Source of the DNA: Chloroflexota bacterium
GTDB taxonomy: Bacteria > Chloroflexota > Dehalococcoidia > UBA2979
Assembly (NCBI GenBank): GCA_002725365.1
Contig: PBOW01000009.1
Span: 19,006-28,243, forward strand
Reading direction: 5' to 3'
DNA: 9,238 nucleotides
This document shows positions 1 through 7,088 of this stretch, in pieces. Under the pieces are notes generated by a model. The model ran no database searches. It was not told where the DNA came from and saw only the letters and a program-made list of their open reading frames with translations. How positions within the stretch are numbered: the first letter of the stretch is position 1; every line of letters starts with the position of its first letter. Made by a program: the position numbers and the translations under genes.

Positions 1-1790
1 CCTTCTAGTTGTGTTTGTATGTAGTGTTCACCGAGATAGGCCGCCATCGCTTCGGATTGGGATAAATCGACCAAACTCCCTTCCCCTGTTTTTTCACGAT
101 GCTGCAACGCTGTGAGCACGGCAGTGGCAGCGGTGACACCAGCAGCAGCATCGGTCAGGGCCATTGATGTTACTCGCGGTTCACTCTCGCTATACCCCAT
201 GATTTCAGGCAGTCCCGACAATGGTTCTATGCTCGGGCCCAGGCCCACGTACGCCTTATAGGGCCCTTCGCGACCAAGTGCCGGCATCGCAATATAAATC
301 AATGATGGATTAATCGCACGCAATGATTCGTAGTCAAGTCCGAGAGACGGCATTGCACGAACACTGAAATTTTCGATCAGGACGTCACTATCCTGCACTA
401 TTTTACGAAAAATCTCTTTGCCTTCTTCCGACTTCAAATCAATTGATACTGACCGCTTATTTCGATTCAATTTATTATTTAAACCATGCCGATTCCATAA
501 CTGACCTTTTTCAAGGTCCTGCTCCTGAACTCCACTATTCTGCGGCACGACTGGGCTGGTCATTGGCCCACGACCAGTCGGTGCTTCAATCTTGATCACA
601 TCTGCGCCTAGATCGCCCAATATCCGTGCACAAACTGGTCCGGACCAAATTCTTGTCATATCCGCAATACGGAGACCTGAAAGTGGCCTTTCCTGTGGAT
701 TCCTTGCTTTGTCTACCGAGACTGGAGTTTCAGTCGGGATGTTTATATCCTCAAAATTTGTGAAAGGCATGACCTCCTCGTCCGGTTGTGCTTGAAGTCC
801 AGAAATAGTGAATGGAGATATAGGCGCTTGAACGTTCTCGAGGCCATCAATAGGTTTAAAAAAACCTCTATGCTTTAGTTGTGGATCATCAAACACCTGG
901 GAAAGAGGGACCGAAATCCCTACAGGAACCCTCCAGGTTTCCTGGCCATCCTTCAATACGTCTCTGACTGATTTATCCTTCAGAAAATCCCTGATGATTG
1001 ACTCTATTTCATCTTCATAGCGCATTCGATCTGTGTTCAGTAACCATTCCTCTTTCTCAGCAAGCTCTGTACCGCCCACCCATAAAGCAAACGCTGGCCA
1101 GAAATTTGGAAGAATATTGAAACCCACCCATCCATCTTGTGCAGGCAAGAGAGTAGTCGGGCATAAATTTTGGAATCGATTCCCGTGCCTTGAACGAACC
1201 TGTTTATCAAATATCCACATCGTATCGGTGAACTGATGGAGAGACGCAAGCGTTTCAAAAACTGAGATATCGATAATCGAGTTATTTTTTCCATACAGCA
1301 ACTCAGAAAGCCCCAGCACGTAAGCGTAGCTTCCTGCCTGGTAGTAGCAGTATTCGGATGGGAGAGTCAATGGCTCTCTTCCAGGATCACCAGAAAGCCA
1401 CGTATAGCTACCCATAGCGTTAAGTGTTGCCGATGTTCCTTCGTAGTTTCTATATGGCCCTTGCCGACCAAAGTTTGTAATAAATATTTGAGGACAAGCA
1501 ATACTGTCCTTCAGTGGACCCGATACGTATCGATCAAGTTCAGCTGGTGTGAAATCAGATACTAGTAAATCTGCAGTATTCACTAAACTTTCCAATTGAG
1601 ATGAATCTTCCTCATCGTTGAAATTAATTCGGAGCCTATTTTTTCCGCCATTAATGTAAAGATCTCGATGTATTTCTGGAGGACGCCTGTCTCTGGACTC
1701 AATTCGTATGACTTCGGCTCCCCATCGACGGAACAGCTTGCCTGCAAACCCAGCGGCTCCCTCTAAGTTACTAATCTCCACAACCCGCAT
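1..1790 (-). CDS. Tandem two-domain family III (CaiB/BaiF) CoA-transferase, C-terminus off the window
   Basis: The frame is open without a stop from the ATG at 1790 to the window edge, giving 596 residues. Family III enzymes move CoA between carboxylic acids through an aspartyl-CoA anhydride in the cytosol. Two copies of the fold are visible. Copy one starts at residue 1 with a family-type start (MRVVEISN, then GKLFRRWGAEVIRIE near 18-32). Copy two starts near residue 370 (LSGLRIADMTRIWSGPVCAR, then LGADVIKIEAP, NRNKRSVSIDL). Each copy has an Asp in the position expected for the catalytic residue: D174 in IIDIS and D575 in VDLS. Complete tandem members are about 800 residues, so roughly 200 are missing. 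The start is set by AGGAG at 1798-1802, 7 nt upstream, with an in-frame TAA just above it. The gene diverges from the carboxylase genes, which suggests it supplies their acyl-CoA substrate (inference). Acid and CoA donor cannot be read from sequence. Confidence 0.9.
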   Translation of the reverse strand, partial: MRVVEISNLEGAAGFAGKLFRRWGAEVIRIESRDRRPPEIHRDLYINGGKNRLRINFNDEEDSSQLESLVNTADLLVSDFTPAELDRYVSGPLKDSIACPQIFITNFGRQGPYRNYEGTSATLNAMGSYTWLSGDPGREPLTLPSEYCYYQAGSYAYVLGLSELLYGKNNSIIDISVFETLASLHQFTDTMWIFDKQVRSRHGNRFQNLCPTTLLPAQDGWVGFNILPNFWPAFALWVGGTELAEKEEWLLNTDRMRYEDEIESIIRDFLKDKSVRDVLKDGQETWRVPVGISVPLSQVFDDPQLKHRGFFKPIDGLENVQAPISPFTISGLQAQPDEEVMPFTNFEDINIPTETPVSVDKARNPQERPLSGLRIADMTRIWSGPVCARILGDLGADVIKIEAPTGRGPMTSPVVPQNSGVQEQDLEKGQLWNRHGLNNKLNRNKRSVSIDLKSEEGKEIFRKIVQDSDVLIENFSVRAMPSLGLDYESLRAINPSLIYIAMPALGREGPYKAYVGLGPSIEPLSGLPEIMGYSESEPRVTSMALTDAAAGVTAATAVLTALQHREKTGEGSLVDLSQSEAMAAYLGEHYIQTQLE

Positions 1791-1797
1791 GTACGTA

Positions 1798-1802
1798 CTC
1801 CT
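1798..1802 (-). promoter_or_regulatory. Ribosome binding site of the CoA-transferase gene
   Basis: AGGAG on the minus strand ends 7 nt before the ATG at 1790. With the in-frame TAA just upstream it leaves this ATG as the only sensible start. Confidence 0.75.
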
Positions 1803-1872
1803 GGATTATTTGATCCCCGTGACTCTATAGTGAGAAAGCGTAGCATGCACTGCGGTTAGTCCATCAAGATCT

Positions 1873-1889
1873 AGTGACGCTTCGACACT
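1873..1889. repeat. Imperfect inverted repeat, possible operator
   Basis: AGTGACG-CTT-CGACACT has 7-bp arms that pair at six of seven positions. It covers the putative -35 of the biotin carrier promoter, which is where a repressor would bind. No regulator gene is adjacent, and a 17-bp imperfect palindrome can arise by chance. Confidence 0.35.
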
Positions 1890-1903
1890 CCCTTGGTTAT
1901 ACT
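1874..1903 (+). promoter_or_regulatory. Putative sigma-70-type promoter for the biotin carrier / carboxyltransferase unit
   Basis: A -10-like TATACT at 1898-1903 (5 of 6 to consensus) lies 18 nt after a -35-like GTGACG at 1874-1879 (4 of 6). Transcription would start near 1910, leaving a leader of about 30 nt before the ATG at 1942. The call rests on consensus matching only. Confidence 0.4.
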
Positions 1904-1930
1904 CCGGTCGTATCCAGAATTTATTGACGA

Positions 1931-1935
1931 AAGGG
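1931..1935 (+). promoter_or_regulatory. Ribosome binding site deciding the carrier protein start
   Basis: AAGGG lies 6 nt before the ATG at 1942. The alternative TTG at 1924 lies upstream of this site, so it would not use it. Confidence 0.6.
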
Positions 1936-1941
1936 AAAAAC

Positions 1942-2157
1942 ATGACTGATGTTAAAGCAGAGTGGCCTGGTGTGGTTTCCGAAATAAAAGTATCCGTGGG
2001 AGACTCAGTGTCTCAGGACGATGAACTTGTAATTTTAGAGTCTATGAAGATGCTCACTCCTATACTCTCGCCTGCGTCCGGAACCGTCTCCGAACTTCCA
2101 ATAGAGCAAGGCCAATACGTCGATGAGGGTGCGGTACTAGTTCGACTGGACTCATAA
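1942..2157 (+). CDS. Stand-alone biotin/lipoyl carrier protein (71 aa)
   Basis: This is a single biotinyl/lipoyl-attachment domain and nothing else. The carrier lysine is K36 in ESMKM, the form seen in small BCCP-like proteins in place of the common AMKM. The hammerhead hallmarks surround it: PG at 9-10, VGD near 19-21, SPASGTV after the lysine and QGQYVDEG near the end. In an acyl-CoA carboxylase this protein shuttles carboxybiotin from biotin carboxylase to the carboxyltransferase, whose gene follows 39 nt downstream on the same strand. The ATG at 1942 is chosen over an in-frame TTG at 1924 because AAGGG (1931-1935) lies 6 nt before it. Full-length BCCPs carry an N-terminal Pro/Ala-rich region that is absent here. 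Lipoylation instead of biotinylation cannot be excluded from sequence, but the neighbour favours biotin. Confidence 0.9.
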   Translation: MTDVKAEWPGVVSEIKVSVGDSVSQDDELVILESMKMLTPILSPASGTVSELPIEQGQYVDEGAVLVRLDS

Positions 2158-2196
2158 AATCACAACAAACTAGCTCGTATGTAGGAGATTTACCCA

Positions 2197-3765
2197 ATGG
2201 TATGGCAGCCTGAAATTGATGAATTGAACGAACGTAAATCATTGGCCTATCGATTAGGTGGAGAAGAACGTGTTCAAAAACATATCGAGAATGGCAAACT
2301 TACCGTTCGAGATCGCATCGTTTCCCTTGTAGACAGCGATTCTTTCAGAGAACGAGGTGTACTGGCTGGCAAGGCGACATACGAAGATGGCAAACTGAGT
2401 GAATTCCGTCCGTCGAATTATGTGATGGGTATTGCTAGTATCAACGGTCGACGAGTCATGGTTGGTGGAGATGACTTCACCGTTCGAGGTGGAGCGGCCG
2501 ACGGGAATGTGGGTGACAAGAAAACTCATCAGGAACGTATGGCGCTCGAACTGCGAATTCCCATTATTCGTTTGGTGGACGGCACCGGAGGTGGCGGCTC
2601 AGTAAAAACAATCGAAGACATAGGACGAACCTATCTTCCCGGCGGACCAGGATTCTGGGAGACCGCCGATGAAGCCATGGCTAAAGTTCCAGTTGTAGCA
2701 GCCGCAATGGGCTCCGTCGCAGGAATTGGGGCTGCGCGAGTAGCGATCTCGCACTTCTCTGTGATCGTGAAGGGTACGGGACAGGTGTTTACAGCTGGAC
2801 CGCCCGTAGTCGAACGAGGACTGGGAATGTGGGTAGAGAAGGAAGAGCTAGGTGGGGCGGAGATACACGCTCGAGGCTCCGGTGTGTGTGACAATGAGGC
2901 AGAAACTGAAGAAGATGCCTTCGATCAGATTAAACAATTCCTCTCGTATTTACCGGCAAATAGCTGGGAACTACCCCCACGTTCAACACCGAATGACGAC
3001 CCAGAAAGACGAGACGAAGAATTACTTTCAATTATCCCACGGGAACGAAGACAACCCTACGATGTACGTAAACTAGCCGCCCACATCGTGGATCGTGACT
3101 CGATCTTCGAGGTTGGCAAATATTTCGGGAGGTCTGTTGTCACCTTGCTTGCCCGACTGGATGGCTACCCAGTAGCGGTCCTCGGCAACGATCCGCTAGC
3201 AGTCGGGGGTTCCTTAGACACACCAGGCTCAGAAAAAATGCTGAAATTTATCGATTTGGCAGATACGTTTAATATTCCAATCATTAATCTCGTCGATCAG
3301 CCTGGATTTATGATCGGAGTTGAAGCAGAAAAAGCCGGAGTCATCAAGGCCGGTGTCCGTGCATTACAGGCGATTTACCAATGTGATGTCCCTTGGTCGA
3401 CTATCGTTGTCCGGCGTGCATACGGAGTCGCTGGAGCTGGGCATCAAAATCATTCAAATGCTCGATGGAACTATCGAGTTGCTTGGCCCTCTGGCGACTG
3501 GGGTTCACTGCCTATCGAAGGTGGGGTTATGGCCGCGTATCGACGCGATATCGAAGCTTCCGAAAATCCCGAGCAGAGGAGACAGGAAATCGAAGATAAA
3601 TTGAACGAGCTGCGATCGCCTTTTCGAACTGCTGAGGCATTCAATATTGAAGACATAATCGATCCCCGAGAAACTCGCCCACTGTTGTCAGAATGGATTA
3701 ATGACGCATACAAAGTGTTGGCGAGTAGTCAATTGGGTCCCAAAGGAAGAGGAATGCGAGCATAG
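2197..3765 (+). CDS. Acyl-CoA carboxylase carboxyltransferase (beta) subunit
   Basis: The enzyme transfers CO2 from carboxybiotin to an acyl-CoA. The 522 residues match the family length (about 510-540) and contain two crotonase-like halves. The N half has the KLTVRDRI signature (34-41), VGGDDFTVRGG (89-99), a glycine-rich DGTGGGG (128-134) and GSVAGIGAAR (172-181). The C half has VLGNDPLAVGGSLD (328-341), VDQPGFMIG (366-374), the GVIKAG turn (381-386) and RRAYGVAGAG (406-415). The last three positions correspond to the biotin/acyl-CoA oxyanion region of PccB/AccD5-type proteins. AGGAG at 2183-2187, 9 nt before the ATG, fixes the start. It follows the biotin carrier gene, so the two are probably co-transcribed. 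The usual DSGGAR motif of propionyl-CoA carboxylase is replaced, so propionyl-CoA as substrate is not assured. No biotin carboxylase gene is nearby. Confidence 0.92.
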   Translation: MVWQPEIDELNERKSLAYRLGGEERVQKHIENGKLTVRDRIVSLVDSDSFRERGVLAGKATYEDGKLSEFRPSNYVMGIASINGRRVMVGGDDFTVRGGAADGNVGDKKTHQERMALELRIPIIRLVDGTGGGGSVKTIEDIGRTYLPGGPGFWETADEAMAKVPVVAAAMGSVAGIGAARVAISHFSVIVKGTGQVFTAGPPVVERGLGMWVEKEELGGAEIHARGSGVCDNEAETEEDAFDQIKQFLSYLPANSWELPPRSTPNDDPERRDEELLSIIPRERRQPYDVRKLAAHIVDRDSIFEVGKYFGRSVVTLLARLDGYPVAVLGNDPLAVGGSLDTPGSEKMLKFIDLADTFNIPIINLVDQPGFMIGVEAEKAGVIKAGVRALQAIYQCDVPWSTIVVRRAYGVAGAGHQNHSNARWNYRVAWPSGDWGSLPIEGGVMAAYRRDIEASENPEQRRQEIEDKLNELRSPFRTAEAFNIEDIIDPRETRPLLSEWINDAYKVLASSQLGPKGRGMRA

Positions 3766-3777
3766 AATAAATCTAAT

Positions 3778-4746
3778 CTAATATCCTGCCTGCTTGTCAT
3801 AAATTCCCAGTAACGGCCTTTCTTCCTTCCATCTGCGGATATTCTCAACGAAACGATCGATATTTCTACGTGATCTAAGTTGGGATGCACCCGCCGTGTG
3901 GGGGGTCATCACTACATTGTCGTAGTCCCAAAAAGGATGATCAGGTGGAACCGGCTCTATAGTATGCACATCAAGTCCCGCTCCCCTGATATGGCCGGAA
4001 TCAAGTGCTCGCCGAAGGGCTTCATCATCAACAATTTCACCACGAGTGACATTTACAAGAATGGAACCCTGTTTCATTTGAGCAAATACTTCATCATTGA
4101 AAAGTTTCTTCGTCTCGTCGGTCAATGGGAGACAGATTGACACAACGTCAGATTGGCGAAGTAGATCATTCAACGCTGTAATTGGCCAAACTTCCTGTAC
4201 CTCATTTGTCGGGGGAATTTCGTTATTATCAAGAGCCAAGCAGTGCATACCGAATGCAGCAGCCCTCTTCGCGATGGCCTGGCCAGTGCCACCAAACCCG
4301 ACAACACCCATCGTCAGTCCTTCAAGTTCAATTTCTTCTCGACGAAGTTCAGGGCGGTGATTCCAGCCATCAGGTCCCATCTTGTAGGCCTTATGGAGGT
4401 TTCTCGTGAGCGTGAGCAATAATCCAAAGCCATGATCAGCAAGATGCCCACCAACCAAACCTTTTTCCCCTGTCAGGACGATCTCACTTTCACGAAACTC
4501 TGGGTAGGAATATATATCGACCCCGGAAGACGCAGAATGAACCCATTTCAGACGTGGGGATTTCTGCATGAGTTGCAGAGGTACGTGACCCAAGATCACA
4601 TCAACGTCTGATGAAAGTTCCATAGCTTCGCCGATGTTTTTTGCCACCGTCACTGATCCATCAGGGCCGGTAGCGTCCTCGATTAGTGATAATTCTTCAT
4701 CGGAAATCGATGGAAGAGTCAACGCTAAAACAACCAATACGTTCAA
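3778..4746 (-). CDS. D-2-hydroxyacid dehydrogenase, NAD-binding (2-oxoacid reductase)
   Basis: Members interconvert 2-oxoacids and D-2-hydroxyacids with NAD(P)H. The 322 residues are of standard length. The Rossmann motif is GFGGTG at 150-155, followed by RAAAFGM. D173, at the end of the second strand, favours NAD over NADP. The catalytic set is present: R235 in VNVTRGEIVDDEAL, E264 in DVHTIEP and H283 in MTPHTAGAS. The start is a TTG at 4744-4746, with GAGGAG 5 nt upstream; the next Met is residue 42, too far in. It lies 18 nt after the aminotransferase, whose stop is beside this ribosome binding site, so the two are co-transcribed. An obvious idea is that it reduces the 2-oxoacid made or used by the aminotransferase; this is inference. 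Glyoxylate/hydroxypyruvate reductase-like or a related specificity is possible and cannot be told apart here. Confidence 0.9.
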   Translation of the reverse strand: MNVLVVLALTLPSISDEELSLIEDATGPDGSVTVAKNIGEAMELSSDVDVILGHVPLQLMQKSPRLKWVHSASSGVDIYSYPEFRESEIVLTGEKGLVGGHLADHGFGLLLTLTRNLHKAYKMGPDGWNHRPELRREEIELEGLTMGVVGFGGTGQAIAKRAAAFGMHCLALDNNEIPPTNEVQEVWPITALNDLLRQSDVVSICLPLTDETKKLFNDEVFAQMKQGSILVNVTRGEIVDDEALRRALDSGHIRGAGLDVHTIEPVPPDHPFWDYDNVVMTPHTAGASQLRSRRNIDRFVENIRRWKEERPLLGIYDKQAGY

Positions 4747-4751
4747 TTTTT

Positions 4752-4757
4752 CTCCTC
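4752..4757 (-). promoter_or_regulatory. Strong ribosome binding site supporting the TTG start of the dehydrogenase
   Basis: GAGGAG followed by five A residues directly precedes the TTG at 4746. It lies in the 18-nt gap after the aminotransferase stop. Confidence 0.8.
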
Positions 4758-4764
4758 ACAATCC

Positions 4765-6099
4765 TTACTTCAGACCATAAGTTGACTCGACCGTATCTAG
4801 TACCTGATCCAGAGAGTCAACAATTTCGTCAGCTTCTTCTCTGTTTATCACGAGTGGCGGCGCAATCTGTATAGTCGCACCGGCACGGGATAGTAACCCA
4901 TTGTCACGCATAGCCTGTCCTACAACTTTCCCGATCTCATCTTCTTCTCGAAATGACTCGCCTGCTTCGACATTGCGCTTCAGATCAATTACTTGCATGA
5001 GTCCGATCCCGCGAGTGTCCGCGACAATTCCAGAATGTCGATTCTGCAATTCAAGCAGCTGTTCAGCAATATAGGCACCAGTCTTCTCAGAATTTTCTAC
5101 TAATCGTTCATTGGCAATTATGTCGAGATTTCCAAGAGCCACCGCGCAGGACACTGGGTGAGCGCCCCATGTACTGCCACCAATCAATGCCTTGGATGTG
5201 TCCCCCCTAAATCCATCGGATATTTTCTCGCTCGCCAGAACTGCCGCAATCGGAGCATACCCAGACGAAAGCTGCTTTGCTACGGTGATCAAGTCCGGCG
5301 TGACCCCGAAATGTTCCATGGCAAACCATTTACCGGTCCGTCCAAATCCGTTAATGACTTCATCAGCTATCAAAACGATGTCATGTTCGTCACATAAAGC
5401 GCGTAATTTTTTCCAGTATTCAGGCGCAGGAACATGCGACCCGTTCGCGGTCGATATTGGCTCAGCAATAATGGCAGCAACGGTCTCTGGTTTTTCCTGA
5501 AGCACCACCTGCTCAATAAGATCGGCATTGAGTTCTCCAGGTGCCTTAACCGCTCCGGGCATCATTGGCTCGAACGGAGTCTTGTTCATGTACGAGGAAT
5601 GGTTTATCGAGAGCGCACCATATGTAGTTCCATGATACGAACCGACTCGGGAAATAACCTTAAATTTTCTTTGGTCACCTCTGTTATATTGCCATTGTTT
5701 CGCCATACGAATAGCTGTTTCTACGGCTTCCGACCCAGAATTAACGAAAAAAGCTCGCTCCAATCCAGGAGGACTGATCTCAGCCAAACGGGTAGCTAAA
5801 TCGATCGCTGGCTCGGTCGCGTAAGAAAATGGATTCGCGAATGACATCCTAGCCATTTGCTCAGCCGCAATCTCAGATAGTTGCTCCCGACCATGCCCCA
5901 CGGCCACAACCCATAGCCCAGACATCAAGTCGATGTATTTTCTAGCCTTGGAATCAGTTAGATAAATCCCCTCGCCGGACCGAATGACCAGCAGTGCATC
6001 ATCCTGTTCTAATTCATCCTGCTGAACGGTATGAATCCAAAGATGCTTCAGTGAACGGTCTATGTAATCTTTGACATCATCCGAAAAGTCTGTGGTCAT
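4765..6099 (-). CDS. Class III PLP aminotransferase, omega-amino acid:pyruvate type
   Basis: The 444 residues carry the complete class III set: SGLW (60-63), the phosphate-binding SGS (121-123), SYHG with Y155 stacking on PLP, E213 in IIAEP, D246 in IADEV pairing with the pyridine nitrogen, the Schiff-base lysine K275 in VAKQLSSGY, and T310 in GSTWGAHPV. R405 in GLLSR, before APPLV, aligns with the flipping arginine of omega-transaminases such as the Chromobacterium enzyme. That lets one pocket bind both an amine and a 2-oxoacid. The likely reaction is transfer of an amino group from an omega-amino acid or amine to pyruvate in the cytosol; beta-alanine, taurine, GABA and putrescine are all possible donors. 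AGGAG 8 nt before the ATG supports the start. It sits 33 nt after the crotonase gene and 18 nt before the dehydrogenase. Confidence 0.92.
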   Translation of the reverse strand: MTTDFSDDVKDYIDRSLKHLWIHTVQQDELEQDDALLVIRSGEGIYLTDSKARKYIDLMSGLWVVAVGHGREQLSEIAAEQMARMSFANPFSYATEPAIDLATRLAEISPPGLERAFFVNSGSEAVETAIRMAKQWQYNRGDQRKFKVISRVGSYHGTTYGALSINHSSYMNKTPFEPMMPGAVKAPGELNADLIEQVVLQEKPETVAAIIAEPISTANGSHVPAPEYWKKLRALCDEHDIVLIADEVINGFGRTGKWFAMEHFGVTPDLITVAKQLSSGYAPIAAVLASEKISDGFRGDTSKALIGGSTWGAHPVSCAVALGNLDIIANERLVENSEKTGAYIAEQLLELQNRHSGIVADTRGIGLMQVIDLKRNVEAGESFREEDEIGKVVGQAMRDNGLLSRAGATIQIAPPLVINREEADEIVDSLDQVLDTVESTYGLK

Positions 6100-6132
6100 G
6101 AGTTTGTCTCCTAAATATTATTCGTTAAACGG

Positions 6133-7017
6133 TTATATCCGTTCTTCCTGCTCTGTGCGACGATTTTGATATGCAGGAGTCGCGCGACCGTCTCCAAATT
6201 TAGTGTCCCGCCATTCGAGCGCTGCTTTGAGTCCCTGGCCACTTGCAATTTCACCATAATCGGACACAGCCTTCGCCAGGTGAGCTCTTGCATCCATCTC
6301 ACTGGCCACTCGCTGCATGGTCCGAGCGCCCATAAGTTCAAGACCGAGATTCACGGTTCGTTTGGACGCTGACAGTAGATCTGAATCAATCATAGCCATT
6401 CTATTCGCGAGATATTCCACAGCCTCATCAAGTTGGTCATATGGAACTGACTGCAGAACCAAGCCTATTTCAGCTGCATCAGCCCCGGAGATACTGTCTC
6501 CAGTCAGGAGCAATCGCTTAGCCCACTGAGGCCCAACGTGATACAGCCACATGTGAGCCGGAGGTACTCCCATTGCACGAACAGGAGGAAATCCAATTAC
6601 TGCATCATCGGCTGCAACAATAATATCTGTCAACAGAACTAAGTCGGTTCCACCAGCAATACAATAGCCATGCACTTTACCAATAACAGGTTTATGCATA
6701 TCGAAAATTGCCATCCTGAGCCGTTGTTGCGCCTCCATTCGCCACGTGTCGTCGTCAAAAGACTTACCAGTTCTTCCAAAGTCTCCAAATTCTGGTTTTG
6801 GCGCGGTCAGATCATACCCGGCACAGAACGCGCGACCGGCTCCAGCGAGGATCACGCAGTGTACACGGCTGTCATTATCTGCCTCCCACATGGCATCATG
6901 AATATCCTGCTGCAGTTCTCGCGATAACGCGTTGAGTTTCTCTGGGCGATTGAGAGTTACATAGGCCTTACCTTCGCGGACCTCATACAACAAATTGTCG
7001 TAGTTGCTATCAGACAT
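6133..7017 (-). CDS. Crotonase-fold enoyl-CoA hydratase/isomerase family protein, atypical active site
   Basis: The 294 residues follow the crotonase pattern: VTLNRPEKLNAL (20-31), GRAFCAGYDL (61-70, with A66-G67 of the oxyanion hole), GYCIAGGTDL (117-126) and RLLLTGDSISG (168-178). Classical enoyl-CoA hydratase uses two glutamates. Here the first position is Asp (D125 in GGTDL instead of GCEL) and the second is Pro (P145 in GFPPV instead of GQPE). CoA binding and the oxyanion hole should work, but ordinary hydration of trans-2-enoyl-CoA is doubtful. The MGVPP and VGPQWAKR stretch marks a subfamily common in heterotrophic bacteria annotated only as enoyl-CoA hydratase. GGAGG 6 nt before the ATG fixes the start. 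The gene follows hisI by 71 nt and precedes the aminotransferase by 33 nt on the same strand. The substrate is unknown. Confidence 0.88.
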   Translation of the reverse strand: MSDSNYDNLLYEVREGKAYVTLNRPEKLNALSRELQQDIHDAMWEADNDSRVHCVILAGAGRAFCAGYDLTAPKPEFGDFGRTGKSFDDDTWRMEAQQRLRMAIFDMHKPVIGKVHGYCIAGGTDLVLLTDIIVAADDAVIGFPPVRAMGVPPAHMWLYHVGPQWAKRLLLTGDSISGADAAEIGLVLQSVPYDQLDEAVEYLANRMAMIDSDLLSASKRTVNLGLELMGARTMQRVASEMDARAHLAKAVSDYGEIASGQGLKAALEWRDTKFGDGRATPAYQNRRTEQEERI

Positions 7018-7088
7018 TCTTTGCCTCCATTAAGTTTTAGTGTAGGGAGTGTAACGGTTCCGCATGACTTGAGGGGCTGGTAAATCGG
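7018..7088. other. 71-nt gap between hisI and the crotonase gene
   Basis: This is the longest gap in the minus-strand gene chain, so it is the likeliest place for a transcript boundary. I see no intrinsic terminator hairpin with a U-run and no convincing promoter. A hexamer AGTGTA is repeated directly at 7039-7044 and 7048-7053 (9-bp period), of unknown meaning. Confidence 0.4.

Larger units (their letters stand above)
1791..1941. promoter_or_regulatory. Divergent intergenic region between the CoA-transferase and biotin carrier genes
   Basis: These 151 nt separate two genes transcribed away from each other, so both promoters should lie here. The plus-strand side has a reasonable promoter candidate. 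On the minus side I see only weak hexamers, such as TATAGA (complement of 1824-1829) without a good -35. No open frame of note is present. Confidence 0.6.

Noticed and set aside
1037..1294. Open frame of 85 codons on the minus strand
   Set aside because: It is another frame inside the tandem CoA-transferase, whose reading frame continues unbroken with family motifs through this stretch.
1803..1816. Short inverted repeat GGAT-N6-ATCC upstream of the CoA-transferase
   Set aside because: Arms of only four bases are too short to distinguish from chance.
1924..1941. TTG start for the carrier protein, adding six residues
   Set aside because: The AAGGG site lies between this TTG and the ATG at 1942, so it can only serve the ATG.
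5434..5799. Open frame of 121 codons on the plus strand
   Set aside because: It lies opposite the aminotransferase, which has full catalytic motifs. The frame has no recognisable domain and no good ribosome binding site, so it is a shadow.
7039..7053. TACACT hexamers (minus strand) as a -10 for the crotonase gene
   Set aside because: No -35-like hexamer is found at 16-18 nt for either copy.
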